Shown piece after piece: positions 43,701-51,829 of a stretch of DNA of 64,000 bases (within the stretch, counting starts at the first letter, position 1; the number at the start of each line of letters is the position of its first letter). Below the pieces are notes generated by a model, which did not search any database, was not told where the DNA came from, and saw only the letters and a program-made list of their open reading frames with translations. Both the position numbers and the translations under genes were made by a program. Source of the DNA: Saccharina japonica. Taxonomy: Eukaryota > Sar > Phaeophyceae > Laminariales > Laminariaceae. The stretch spans positions 1 to 64,000 of the forward strand of contig MEHQ01000128.1 of assembly GCA_008828725.1 (NCBI GenBank), in the 5' to 3' direction.

Positions 43701-45851
43701 ACTGAGTATCACCGCCCAAAGACAAGGATGACATACCTACCTGGTACCTGGTAAACGGTTTGCTCCTCGGGGTACTGGAGTTTTTTTTTTTTTTTAATGT
43801 TTGCTGGGTGTTTTTTTTGCTGCCTTTTTTATAACTTGTTGGAGGCCCCCTTGTTACTCGCACACTCAATGGCGACAAGATGAGGCAACGTCATAATACC
43901 AACAACAACGACAACAAAAGGCAGGGTTTCCATAGACGGACCTGGCGGGGAGGGAGGGGGACGGGGGGGGCGTTCTACTACCACCGCACTACTAAAAATG
44001 GCCTCACACTAATTCCAAGTAGTATGTCCCAAAACGATTGTTACAGTTCTTAGGGGACTGGATTTTTGGTTCTGATGCAGGTTAAAATTGGGGCTAGTTA
44101 AGGTTACTTCCAAGATTTGAGCTCAAAAGGTTAAGGGTAGGGTTAGAGATTGGTTTATGGTTGACTTTAAGGTCACGGTTAAGCCCGCGCGGCGCGTTGC
44201 TGATGTATTGTGCGAGCGGTGGCGCTTCTTTTTTTTCGAGCGTGCACCAGGCTCTCATTTTGCGTGTCGTGCGCAAACCGCGGCGGACGTTCTTCCACCC
44301 ACGCCAACCGAGGTCTACTTGGCGCAAGGACACAGTTATGTTCAGAAATAAGGTCAAGGTTAAGATAAAAGCTTCGGCATCGGGTTAGTGCTGAGGTTAT
44401 GGCGAAGTGCTCCAATCCAACCCAGCCCTACCCAAGCCAAGCCAACCGAGCCTACCCCAACCGTCCCCTATCCAACCCAGCCCAGCCGAGCCCAACCCAG
44501 CCCAAGCCAAGCCAAGCCAAGCCAACCCGTGCTACGATAGAGGTAGTTCCAGTGAAGCGCTTTTCTGAACGATCGAGCTCCCTAACCCAAAATGGTCGGA
44601 GCTTCATGCTTGTGTTGCTGTACTGCTCATTGTATACTTATGTATACTTAGGTAGGGTTAGACCATGCTGCTGCTCATCGGGTACTGTAGCACTTTTAGT
44701 CCCCTTAGGGTGAGGTGTAGAGCTTTTCAAGTGATAAGTCACCACCCTCAGAAAAAATAGGCTAGCATGCGTCACAACCATTCCTATGCAACCCAACACA
44801 ACCCAATCTAAACCAACCCAATTCAAACCAAGACAACCCAACCCAACCCAACCCAAACCACCCCAGCCCAAACCCAAACCACACTACACCAAACCCACCC
44901 CAAACGATTCCCTACGAAACCAAACCAATTCGTTTAAAGTCAACTCTGTCAAACTAACCACATCCCACGCCACCGCCCGCCTTGCTTGCTGCCTGGTCCG
45001 TCCGAATGGCCTACGTCATGGGCAGGTGCCCCGGGGCAAGATCGAGAATAAGAAGAAAGAATACTCGGTAGGGCCCTACCTCCTATTCTTCTTCCTGTTC
45101 GTCATTCTGGGCTCAGGCCTGTTCCAAATCATAAAGGTGGGTAACTGTTTTTTGCACCACGAGCCATGCCACGGCGCTCGTCGTGTCCAATGGTCATGGT
45201 TTCCCCCTGGAGTCCCAGAAGGGGAAAAGAGTAGAGGGTGCTGGCGCCTGCTCTCTATATAGGGGGCTGATGGGCGAACTCAGAACATCGGTCATTTTTT
45301 TTGGGGCAGCGGCCAAAACAAGGTACACCTGGTCCGTTCGGGGCCAAAAACAGGTACGTACTAAAATCAAGTTTAAAACACACTCCACGAACCTGCCGTT
45401 CCTTGCAACGCAAATTAGTTGTTTTTGCACCCGAATGGCGAGCGCCAGCCCCCTCTTCAACTGTCTTGTGGTTTGAGTACTGATATAACTGTAAATGTGT
45501 NCCAAACCAAACCAAACCAAACCAAACCAAACCAAACCAAACCAAACCAAATCAAACCAGATCAAACCAAACCAACCTAACCCAACCCAACCCAAACCAC
45601 CCCAGCACCAGACAACCAACCCAACCCAACCCAACCCAACCCAACCCAACCCAACCCAACCCAACCCAACCCAACCCAACCCAACCCAACCCAACCCAAC
45701 CCAACCCAACCAATTTGTTGTATGCCGTATGTTTCAGGTTCGATTGGTGGTAAAGGTCAGCAATCTTCTCCACCACATCGATTTCTTCAAAGTCAAGTTC
45801 GTCGCCGACCCCATCGAGACGGTCAAGGCCGTCGCACAACACGTCGCATAA
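22506..45851 (+). CDS. ten-exon gene for a multi-pass membrane protein of unknown function
   Basis: Exons: 22506-22709, 24567-24731, 26053-26172, 34523-34657, 36909-36998, 38221-38331, 39601-39671, 41032-41200, 45026-45136, 45738-45851. They join into one open frame of about 429 residues from ATG to TAA. All introns are phase 0 except intron 7, where AG|G forms a split arginine codon that fits perfectly. Likely membrane segments: residues about 87-120 (exon 2), 177-205 (exon 4), 251-269 (MFLNVLCYSIVFIIIRVHP, exon 6), about 305-328 (exon 8) and 372-391 (YLLFFFLFVILGSGLFQII, exon 9). The N terminus is a Pro/Ser/Gly-rich, probably cytosolic tail; exon 5 is acidic (LDLDTYFDDQD). I do not recognise a family; a transporter or an organelle-membrane protein are both possible. 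The gene spans 23.3 kb for 1.3 kb of coding sequence because its introns are filled with repeats and transposons. Confidence 0.8.
23181..23270. repeat. GATC-rich minisatellite in intron 1
   Basis: About three copies of a 27-bp unit containing GATCATCTGTCTGACTT. Related GATCTGTAT nonamers are tandem at 23908-23945, 25718-25756 and 25815-25835. The whole 22.9-26.9 kb stretch is unusually dense in GATC. Confidence 0.72.
23581..23640 (+). pseudogene. degenerate duplicate of membrane-protein exon 2 (copy a)
   Basis: After TTTTCAG the sequence starts GTGGAAGACGTACCTATCCC, close to the start of exon 2 (GTGGAGGACGTGGTCGGAGA), and then ...GTACTGCTGTTCCCCCTGTTC before a stop. The acceptor AG is kept but the reading diverges and closes early. 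It lies in intron 1. Confidence 0.55.
23962..24025 (+). pseudogene. degenerate duplicate of membrane-protein exon 2 (copy b)
   Basis: It reads VEDVLGTLTGKPKMVLLPI against VEDVVGDLTDKLRVVMLPM in the real exon 2, and the DNA match covers about 60 bp. The acceptor AG is lost (TTTTGG in place of CAG). The flanks share words with the flanks of exon 2, such as (A)GATCA(C/T)GAAACAGGG, so a larger segment was duplicated. Confidence 0.65.
24230..24460 (-). mobile_element. tRNA-derived SINE, 5'-truncated copy
   Basis: The reverse complement carries the body of the element at 43287-43650: GTCGACGAGGGAAGAAA, TGCAAGGCAAGAACCG, CCCCGGATCTGAGTT and then an A-rich tail. The tRNA-like head is missing. Confidence 0.72.
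24567..24731 (+). CDS. membrane protein exon 2
   Basis: 55 codons between TTGGCAG and AAGCAG|GTAACG. It encodes an amphipathic start (VEDVVGDLTDKLRVVMLP) and a long hydrophobic stretch (LARLAFGLSLMFYGMAF then FHVIVFRIAG), the first predicted membrane segment. Confidence 0.82.
24790..25165. repeat. intron 2 minisatellite, 16-bp unit
   Basis: About 22 copies of CTTATAGGGGTAGCGC with small changes, starting about 60 bp after the exon 2 donor. Confidence 0.92.
26053..26172 (+). CDS. membrane protein exon 3
   Basis: 40 codons, VRGSLGEIVTSYRGARKTI onward; basic and probably a soluble loop. Acceptor CACAAG, donor AAAG|GTACAG. It lies between two copies of a related GATC-rich segment (25.6-25.9 and 26.75-26.95 kb). 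Confidence 0.68.
26518..26645 (+). repeat. dispersed repeat (CTAATTCCAAGTAG family), copy 1
   Basis: It shares GGGTTAAGGAG, CCCCCGTCATCC, AAAATGTTT and CACGCGTC-type words with the reverse complement of 35475-35640 and, more weakly, of 56225-56345. It starts next to a short TTAGGGTTTAGGGTT stretch that resembles telomere repeats but is too short to call. Confidence 0.65.
27098..27139 (-). other. Helitron 3' terminal hairpin and CTAG end
   Basis: Stem arms of 11 bp with one C-C mismatch and a CCCAC loop as read on the plus strand. Nine bases separate the stem from CTAG. Such ends act as the rolling-circle termination signal in Helitrons. Confidence 0.75.
27790..29545 (-). pseudogene. Helitron Pif1-like helicase (motif II to C terminus), gapped
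   Basis: The main exon (about 28809-27790) carries GKIMVLAGDGRQIPPVVP (motif III region), VCVMLTRNLDVSAGLTNGA, FPVRLCFAVTVHRSQGQTLS (motif V) and HGCLYVGLSRVR (motif VI), in the order of Helitron Pif1-type helicases, and ends at a stop at 27790. Further upstream, 29545-29257 encodes VRVCTIDEAPSLH (motif II, Walker B), and 29068-28964 is a plausible small exon. The splice sites are good on DNA but give a frame that does not match the main exon, so either the exon model is wrong or there is a frameshift. Walker A and the replicase domain are absent. Related proteins unwind DNA during rolling-circle transposition; this copy is probably inactive. Confidence 0.72.
29618..29995. repeat. inverted-order duplication near the Helitron
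   Basis: Block Y (29690-29785, with GAGTTCCGCAAAGAACG and AAAGCACCACTTCGG) is repeated at 29815-29930. A shorter block X (29618-29668, GACCAAACAACCAGGCGTAG) recurs at 29941-29995. The order is X-Y-Y-X with all blocks in the same orientation. Confidence 0.72.
30155..30235 (+). repeat. dispersed repeat (ACCTACGGTACACAC family), copy 1
   Basis: It shares ACCT(A/G)CGGTACAC, AAAAACCTA and the ACAATATTTGG-type word with 37925-37985 and, inverted, with 39015-39080. All three copies lie in introns of the membrane-protein gene. No coding capacity. Confidence 0.62.
30236..32580. other. middle of intron 3, no gene seen
   Basis: Open frames at 31.4-32.2 kb on both strands are short and lack domain features. 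No repeat family with a clear boundary was recognised. Confidence 0.35.
32585..32650. repeat. dispersed repeat (GATGCGTGGTCAATGGTAAAA family)
   Basis: The string around ATGCGTGGTCAATTGTAAAA at 32593 recurs at 34200-34245 and, in reverse complement, at 22735-22800 and 46755-46830. Each copy ends close to a CATGAGTAC-like word. Confidence 0.62.
32937..33385 (+). repeat. dispersed repeat (CATGCATGACATGAGTAC type), two tandem copies
   Basis: Copy one covers 32937-33090. Copy two (33106-33385) is the most complete seen, running from the CATGGACCCTCGCA word through ACAATGCCGAGACAGAGCAC, AAGAACCGCTTGTGATGCGG and GTGTGGCCACTTCCAGGGAC. A 3' part alone lies at 5655-5795 and inverted copies at 33700-33880, 34265-34340 and 39415-39535. 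It is about 280 bp with no coding region, probably a SINE or MITE family. Confidence 0.72.
34523..34657 (+). CDS. membrane protein exon 4
   Basis: 45 codons, SSVDPKVARASLGGVYSA through ITLGLHIGSLLK. Acceptor CCCGGTAG, donor AAG|GTAATAAG. It encodes a weakly hydrophobic Ala/Ser/Thr-rich segment that may be a membrane helix. Confidence 0.78.
34690..35335. repeat. 84-bp tandem repeat with donor-like motifs after exon 4
   Basis: Eight copies of a unit with (T)TCACCTTGCAAAT at about 34699, 34782, 34872, 34957, 35036, 35120, 35202 and 35287. Every second copy is more alike, giving a higher-order unit of about 165 bp. Several units carry CTCAAGGTAAG, a perfect splice-donor consensus that copies the context of the exon 4 donor (CTCAAG|GTAATAAG). 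Confidence 0.82.
35475..35640 (-). repeat. dispersed repeat (CTAATTCCAAGTAG family), copy 2
   Basis: This is the reverse complement of the 26518-26645 sequence type, including GGTTAAGGAGACCCCGGTCA and TAGCACGCCTCC. An end-like word, CACACTAATTCCAAGTAG, at 35587 recurs at 43988. Confidence 0.65.
35905..36125. repeat. AGGTA/AAGGT short tandem repeat in intron 4
   Basis: Degenerate pentamer to decamer array (AGGTAAGGTAGAATAAGGTA-like units) over about 220 bp. It carries many GGTAAG donor-like words, as does the array after exon 4 in the same intron. Confidence 0.85.
36909..36998 (+). CDS. membrane protein exon 5
   Basis: 30 codons, THILDLFGPLLDPIGYRL then DLDTYFDDQDIP; acidic, probably a loop. 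The acceptor GGAAAG is the first AG after a long pyrimidine tract (36795-36890). Donor CCT|GTGAGC. Confidence 0.65.
37180..38220. repeat. intron 5 built of degenerate tandem units, about 190 bp
   Basis: Copies near 37190, 37390, 37500, 37690 and 38060 share GATGACGA(A/C)G, TCATGACCA and TTTTGTTTTC/TCTTGTTT words followed by TGGTGTTG(C/T)T runs. A copy of the 30155-type repeat sits between units (37925-37985). The last unit supplies the T/G-rich tract and CAG acceptor of exon 6. Confidence 0.66.
38221..38331 (+). CDS. membrane protein exon 6
   Basis: 37 codons with MFLNVLCYSIVFIIIRVHP, the clearest membrane helix of the protein. Acceptor TTTGTGCAG, donor CAAG|GTATTC. Confidence 0.82.
38525..38755. 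repeat. 21-bp minisatellite, TTTAAGGGATATAGGACCC
   Basis: About eleven copies with small changes in intron 6, immediately followed by the 38765-39008 unit that also follows similar AAGGGACC repeats at 20.5 kb. Confidence 0.92.
38765..39008. repeat. composite dispersed repeat, copy 2
   Basis: About 240 bp alignable to 20770-21040 in the same orientation, sharing GTGAGCGCCTAT, GACTCCTTGCAT, AACCATTGTAT and GCAGTGGCCGTTA. Confidence 0.7.
39601..39671 (+). CDS. membrane protein exon 7
   Basis: 71 bases, AAMVYYGARVVTDYVIVATE then PFR. The acceptor CTTCAG follows a strong pyrimidine tract, and the donor CGCAG|GTGTGA leaves phase 2. The split codon joins exactly to exon 8. Confidence 0.76.
39672..41031. 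repeat. intron 7 with degenerate TTCAACCATTGCTTA repeat and ACC/AAC microsatellite
   Basis: Words of the type CTTCAACCATTGCTTAAATT recur irregularly from about 39700 to 40230. A CAA/ACC microsatellite lies at about 40690-40815. The plus-strand frame across it is Asn/Thr-rich only because of the repeat. Confidence 0.65.
41032..41200 (+). CDS. membrane protein exon 8
   Basis: One base completing the split Arg codon plus 56 codons: KFGQMTIIHTPWSAVVHIGL onward, then IRPLLFGPGAVGLVEPV. It has one or two hydrophobic segments. Acceptor GAAGCAG, donor GTG|GTGAGTC. Confidence 0.8.
41775..41990 (+). repeat. dispersed repeat family, longest plus-strand copy
   Basis: Same family as 17462-17672 (inverted) and 52303-52400 (partial). 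It starts near TTCACATTAAACCGTCC and ends near TACCCTGCTAGCAATCCA. In intron 8. Confidence 0.75.
43287..43650 (-). mobile_element. tRNA-derived SINE, full-length copy
   Basis: Read on the minus strand, the head carries a Pol III box A (TGGTCTAACTGG, 43635-43624) and box B (GGTTCGATTCT, 43592-43582) at tRNA-like spacing. A body follows with GTTGACGAGGGAAGAAAG, ATGCAAGGCAAGAACCG and CCCCGGGTCTGAGTTA, and the element ends in an A-rich tail (A runs broken by G, 43335-43290). The acceptor stem does not pair, so this is not a working tRNA gene. Body-only copies lie at 24230-24460 and 50905-51135. Located in intron 8 of the membrane-protein gene, antisense to it. Confidence 0.8.
44405..44535. repeat. 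CCAAGCCAAGCC / CCCAGCC degenerate pentamer repeat
   Basis: First of several pentamer-rich blocks in introns 8 and 9; a second, CCCAACCCAA-rich block lies at 44780-44920. Confidence 0.78.
45026..45136 (+). CDS. membrane protein exon 9
   Basis: 37 codons: a basic VPRGKIENKKKEYS start, then YLLFFFLFVILGSGLFQII, a strong membrane helix. Acceptor ATGGGCAG, donor AAAG|GTGGGT. Confidence 0.82.
45501..45712. repeat. pentanucleotide satellite (CCAAA)n then (CCCAA)n
   Basis: An ambiguous base at 45501 is followed by CCAAA repeats to about 45575 and CCCAA repeats to about 45712. It fills much of intron 9. The ambiguous base suggests the assembly had trouble here. Confidence 0.93.
45738..45851 (+). CDS. 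membrane protein exon 10 (C terminus)
   Basis: 37 codons and TAA: VRLVVKVSNLLHHIDFFKV onward, ending VKAVAQHVA. Acceptor TTTCAG directly after the pentamer satellite. No membrane helix; a soluble C-terminal tail with alternating charge. Confidence 0.8.
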   Translation, partial: VRLVVKVSNLLHHIDFFKVKFVADPIETVKAVAQHVA

Positions 45852-47269
45852 AACACAGGCACATCACATCGCACACCCTGGCCGGAAATATAGTCACCTT
45901 TTGGTATGGATTAACGTCAGGGTCCGAACTAGGGTTGTACTTTCGGCCACGTTGATGTCCTTTCTGTCCGAAGGCGTAAGGATGTTTTGGGTAATCCGCG
46001 TGGATACCCGTACCGTCCTTCCATGTGGATACCCGTACCGTCCTTAGATATGGATACCCGTACCGTGGGTACATTGCCGGACAGATGGGCACCCGCTCTG
46101 GCTGTTAATATTAGCCCTGTTTGGGGTCTCATCTCAATATGAAATGGTGACTATATTGTCGGCCATAGTGGTATGGGTTTTGATGAGGACAACGGCATTC
46201 GGGACAAAAGGTGACGCGACGTGCAAGACAAAAAAAAAAGCAACGCGTGCAGGATAATGGTAACGCGTGGAGGATAAAATGTAACGAATAGAGGACAAAA
46301 GGTAACGCGTGGAGGACAAAAAAGGTAACTGGTTGATGACGAATGGTATTGGGTAGAGGCCAAATATGTAAGGAGAAATGTAACGGAGTTATAGAACAGT
46401 GTAGCGATAAAATGCGACGAATCTAAGTCAACATGTAACGCTTTCGTCGGAGCGCCAAAGCTGGAGCACTCGAGCTTTTGTCGGAGCGCCAAAGCTGGAG
46501 CACTCGAGCCCGTCATGGGTCTGCGTTAGACCAAGGCAGGAGGTGAAGAAACAGGCGTTTGTTTCAATCGTTTTGTTGTTGTCGTTGTTATAATCGTTGT
46601 GGTTGTTGCCGTAGTACAAGTATAAGTAGTAGTCGTAGTAGTTGGTGTTGTGTTTTCGCTCAGCAGCGTGTGTGGCACTAGCGAGAATGACACGAAACAC
46701 ACCAATGGGCGTTTCACGACGCCTAATTTGGTGCAGCACGCGGGAGGGGCGAGGTACTGATTCGTTGCTTGCCTCAAGACATTTTCACCATTTACAACGC
46801 ATTCCTTTCGAGACGGAGCACGCGACGGGGTGAAGTGACTGCCCACGTTTAGTCTGCTTTAAACCGTTCTTGCGTTTGATATTTCACGGTATATATGAGC
46901 AAGGGCGCGCATATGGGAAAGAGGCGTATGGGCGAAAGGGAGGGGGGGAAACTTAACTTATCTACAACTGCGCCCACTTTTCGGGAACAAAAAATCACTT
47001 GGAATTAGAGTTGGATTGGTTGTTCCAGTATCCCGGGGAAGCACACGAACCAGGAAACCAAGATGTATCGTAAAACTTTGGAGATGTGTGGCTTTTCGGT
47101 CCATCATGCATCTTGTCTGTTGGTATAGCCACCCGTAGTAGCCGAAGGGGTATAGTCTATAACCGCTGCCATGCCTTGTAGCACAGGGAAAGGGTCGGTC
47201 TATATTCATTCGTTGTCAGGATATCTGTTGTTTATTGGAGGGCAGACCGCGGCTGTCTGTCACACTGGG
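45852..47269. other. intergenic with short tandem words, no gene seen
   Basis: Four copies of GGATACCCGTACCGTCCTT-like text at 45998-46080, GAGGACAAAAGGTAACG repeats at 46200-46330 and a 30-bp direct repeat with GGAGCGCCAAAGCTGGAGCA at 46444-46508. No coding region was supported. Confidence 0.5.
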
Positions 47270-48815
47270 TGGTTGTTACAAGCTGTACCCTGGGCTCTGG
47301 GTACCCGATGGATGTATCATGAGGCTTTCCCTGGACTGGGTAACCGATCGCTGTTTTACCCCGAGTAGCTCAGCAGGTAACACCCTTTTCACATTTGGCG
47401 TCGATGTCTGACCACCCACATCATAACAATGGGCGTTGTTTCGACTGTTTTGGTCGCGCAAGGTGAGGATACGGCTTAAGCTGGGATAGGTAGCCGATAG
47501 ATGTATCATGGGGCTTGTTCTGGGCTGGGGAACCGATCGATGTTTTACCCCGAGTAGCTCAGTGGGTAACAAGCACCCTTTTCGCATTGGCGTCGATGTC
47601 TGACCACCCACACCATAACAATGGGTGCTGTTTGAAGTTTCTTGGTCGCACAAGTTTCGGATAAAGCTTACACTGGTCTGGGTAGCCGATTGGTATATCA
47701 TGATGCTTGTTCTGGGCTGGCGAACCGATCGATGTTTGACCCCGGCCGTAGCTCAGTAGGTAACGCCCTTCACATGTGGCGTCGATTTTTGACCATCCAC
47801 ACCATCCCAATGGGCGGTGTTTCGAGTTTCTTGGTCGCACAAGTTTTGGCTAAGGCTTAACCTGGTCTAGGTAGCCGATAGGTATAACATGAGGCTTGTT
47901 CTAGGCTGGGGAGCCGATCGATGTTTTACCCCGGCCGTAGCTCAGTAGGCAACAAGCACCCTTTTCACATTTGGCGACGATGTCTGACTACCCTCACCAT
48001 AACAATGGGCGGTGTTTCGAGTTTTTTGGTCGCACAAGTTTTGGATAAGGCTTCACCTGGGCTAGGTAGCTGATAGATGTATCATGGGGCTTGGTCTGGG
48101 CTGGGGAACCGATCGATGTTTTACCTCGAGTAGCTCGGTAGGTAATACCCTTCACACTTGGCATCGATGTTTGACCATCCACACCATAACAATGGGCGGT
48201 GTTTCTGTTTTTTTGGTCGCACAAGTTTTGGGATAAGGCTTCACCTGGGCTAGGTAGCCGATATATATATCATGGGGCTTGTTCTGGGCTGGGGAACCGA
48301 TCGATGTTTTACCCCGAGTAGCTCAGTGGGTAACAAGCAACCTTTTCACATTTGGCGTCGATGTGTGACCACCCACACCATACCAATGGGCGGTGTTTCG
48401 AGTTTATTGGTCGCACAAGTTTTGGCTAAGGCTTAACCTGGACTGGGTAGCCGACAGATGTATCATGAGGCTTATTCTGGGCTGAGGAACCGATCGATGT
48501 TTCACCCCGGCCGTAGCTCAGTAGGTAACGCCTTTTTCACATTTGGCGTCGATGTCTGACCATCCACACCATAACAATGGGCGGTGTTTCGACTGTTTCG
48601 GTCGCACAAGGTTTGGATACGGCTTAACTTGGGCTAGGTAGCCGATAGATATATCATGATGCTTGTTCTGGGCTGGGGAACCGATCGATGTTTTACCCCG
48701 GCCGTAGCTCAGTAGGTAACAAGCACCCTTTTCACATTTGGCGTCGATGTCTGACCACCCACACCATAACAATGGGCGGTGCTTGGAGTTTCTTGGTCGC
48801 ACAAGTTTTGGTTGT
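47270..48815. repeat. 191-bp tandem array with tRNA-like box A
   Basis: Eight units, with TAGCTCAG at 47366, 47555, 47749, 47938, 48131, 48319, 48514 and 48705 (spacing 188-195). Most units carry TAGCTCAGTAGG, which fits the Pol III box A consensus, and about 75 bases later GTTTCGAGTTTC, a weaker box B resemblance. Shared landmarks are GGAACCGATCGATGTTTTAC and CACACCATAACAATGGGCGG. The array could be a satellite derived from a tRNA or SINE. No unit folds as a full tRNA. Confidence 0.8.
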
Positions 48816-48954
48816 CGTTTCGGGGGGGTTCGTTTGCTCGCTCGCCTGCCCCCCTGCGGATCCCCTATGAGGGCCGACAGAAGGATACCGTGCGTAGGGT
48901 ACTCGTACCGAAATCCTGTAGTCCTTTTAAGGTCTAGAATAGTTTCCTCGTCGT

Positions 48955-49800
48955 CGATGTTGTTGCATATCGTGGGCGTTTCTTGCCTTTTTTACGTATC
49001 GCTTGCTCGGTCCTTCCCTTGCCGAATTTTCATGTCCAGTACCTTGCATTCGATGCAATCCAGACTGATGTGTCGGGTGTCGGAGATGCAAGGGATGGGT
49101 GACTCGCTACCGAGGCCCCGCGGCATAGGAGGGTTTAGAGTGTCCATTGATGTCGTTGTCGTTGCATATCGTAGGCGTCTGTTTCCTTTCACATATCGCG
49201 AGCGTTTGTTGGCTTTTGTACCACTTACTCGAGCCGCTCCCTTGCTGCATTTTCATGTTCAGCACCCGCTTGCATCCCATCCAGTCTGGCGTACGAGATA
49301 TGTCTGGGATGCGCGGGATAGATGACGCACGAGGGATGCACTACCGAGACACCTAGAGTACCTTAAGGTCTAGCGTAGTGTTGGTGTCGTCATTGCATAT
49401 GGTGGGCGGTTACTGCCTTTTATATCTCGCTTACTCGTTCCCCTCCCTTGCTGTAGTTATAAAAAATAAAAAATAACAACAGCTGTGAGATCTATAATTT
49501 CGCCGAAACTCGTGTGTGCTGTATTGTCGTGTTCATCGCCCGCTTGCATTACATTCAGCCTGGGCTACTATGGGATACGCCTGGGATGCATGAAATAGGC
49601 GGCGCAAGGGGGACTCACTACGAGACCCTGCATCATTTTTTGGGTCTAGCGTACGCAGTGGTGTTGTTCTCGTTCCGTAGCGGGGTCGCTCCCCGGCTTT
49701 CGTATCGCTTGCTCGTGCCCCCCCCCCCGGTACTTGCATGCTCAGCACCTGCTTGCAGTCAGACTGTCGTCTTGCAACCAGGCGGCGTGTAGTATGTACT
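48955..49800. repeat. degenerate tandem repeat, about 210-bp unit, four copies
   Basis: Each copy has GTCGTTGCATAT(C/G)GT, then CTTTT...TATCGC, CTCCCTTGC, CATGTTCAGCACC(C/T)GCTTGCA and GGGATGC. The third copy has an AT-rich insertion near 49460-49510. Confidence 0.72.
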
Positions 49801-50461
49801 GCTGTAGTACGGGAGTTATCGGGTGTATTTTATGAATGGGTGGCACGGTGGCGCGAGTAGGAACCATAATCGATCCTAAGGTACTCCAGGGTATGTATGT
49901 ATGTTGTACTGCTGTGCCAATCTGTCGGGACATACACATACATTCGTAGGACCATCTGGGCATTCACACATTCCCTGCGTACACCTGCAGTAGTAGTGGT
50001 GGGCATCACATGTGTACGAAGTACGCGTACGAACGCATCATTCGTACCGTAGTAGTGGTGCTAAGTTCCTCGAGAGCGAGTTTTTTTTTTTTCTCTTCTC
50101 TTGTCTGTCGTCTTGCCTTTTGCGGTTTGTGTCTCGCGATCTGAGATACCGAGCTGTTTTTGGTATTAATTTAGAGGCCGTGGACTGGGTGCGCGTTTTT
50201 AGTACCCTGGTATTTTTCCATATGGAGCGCGTTGCCCTTCTTGGCAAGTAGTACACCGACCGCCGCGGAAACGGTGCAAGCATACACTTTTTATCGTTGG
50301 TGTGAGCAAGGCATCACGATATGTCAGCAAGGTCTTACTTTTAAGTGGAGGTAAGAGCACTTTATATACTTATTATACAAGTGCTACGGCGTTCCCTTTC
50401 CAGGTGCTCGGGTACGGAAAAATCGGTGATCTGTCGTAGCTACCTATAGTAGCTACGCGCG

Positions 50462-50613
50462 GAGGGCTTGGAGTATGAGTGGGGAGCAAGTGGCGAGGCA
50501 CTCCCCGCTGCACTCTAGTGGAAAGGCGACGATAGTCGAGGGCTTGGAGTATGAGTGGGGAGCAAGTGGCGAGGCACTCCCCGCTGCACTCTAGTGGAAA
50601 GGCGACGATAGTC
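50462..50613. repeat. 76-bp perfect tandem duplication
   Basis: The unit starting GAGGGCTTGGAGTATGAGTG is present twice (50462 and 50538) without visible change; it is recent. Confidence 0.93.
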
Positions 50614-50904
50614 AACCGTCACCTAAGGTTTCCAGGATACTGATGGCGGGGTCGGTATCTGGGAGCCGTAACACAAGGTTTCCCCTCGGAGGCGTTCGGA
50701 CGTACGAAGTACATAGATGTATACCGGGGTGATGCAAGGTAACATCCGATGACGGTGTGTGCAGTTGGGAAACAGAAATGCGAAGGGCCCACCAGCCTCG
50801 CTCGACGTTGAGTATCACCCATCCATTAAATCGGTCGAACTTATAGCCGGCGTAATGTAGTTATAATAACAATTTTGATAAAAAAAAAAGGAAAATCATA
50901 ACGC

Positions 50905-51058
50905 GAGTCGACGAGGGAAGAAATGGCTGAAGCCTTGTCGCGATACAAACAAGGTACGAACCGCGGCGAGGAGAGCCTGTTAGCCTGTTATATGTCACCC
51001 CGGATCCCCGCGTCATCCCGGATCCCCGGGTCTGAGTTAAGACTACTGTACAGTACGC

Positions 51059-51096
<38 letters not shown>

Positions 51097-51135
51097 GCTA
51101 AAGTGATAATAAATATGATGGAACGAAAAAAGACA
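50905..51135 (+). mobile_element. tRNA-derived SINE, truncated copy with GA expansion
   Basis: It carries the SINE body words CGAGTCGACGAGGGAAGAAA, TCGCGATA and CCCGGGTCTGAGTTA. A (GA)n run lies at 51064-51090, and the A-rich end with GATGGAACGAAAAAAGA matches the GATGGACAAAAAA end of the 43-kb copy. The head is missing. Confidence 0.72.
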
Positions 51136-51829
51136 GAAACAAATGATGTACTCTTAGCGGGATCTCCGCACCGGTCGTGTGGTCGTGTGGTGATGCGCGG
51201 CTACTGAGTTAGGCCAAGCACCTCGCAGGAGAGGGAAACACGATCATCCGCGATCAGCCGACTGATTCTTGTGCAATGCCCAGCTCAGAAGAGCATACAT
51301 ATGTACGAACATGTATGTATATGAAACCTCTTATTGAGAGGAGAATCACGCTCAAGGCCAGTGTTTTTATTATCGCTCTTGTCCAAGAGGACAGGGTGAA
51401 GAGGAGAAGGAGGAGAGAAGAAGAAGAGGAGCGAAGGAGAGGGCGTGTGCGCGGTCGATCGATTACGGATCCCGGAGCTCCTAAGTCAAGACCCCTCGCA
51501 TGCGGTGAAAACTAAAATCACAAACAACAAAACTCGGCTGAACTCAAAACGGGGTATTTCGGGGTTCGGTCGATCGATCACGGGTCACGGATCTCCCTTG
51601 TCTCAAGACCCCTCGCATGCGGTGAAGACTGAAAACTCGAACAAAAAATCTCGGCTCAACTCAGAACGGTATTTCGGGGTTCTCACGAATACATCCGAGA
51701 TAACTGATTCAAAAACAGAAACAAAATTATTGCGGCATGCAGCCCAGATGCCTCAAGGCTCAAGGCTGAAGGGGCCACGGGTGAGTGGGCTCTTTACATC
51801 TATATATATATATCTACAGTATGAATATA

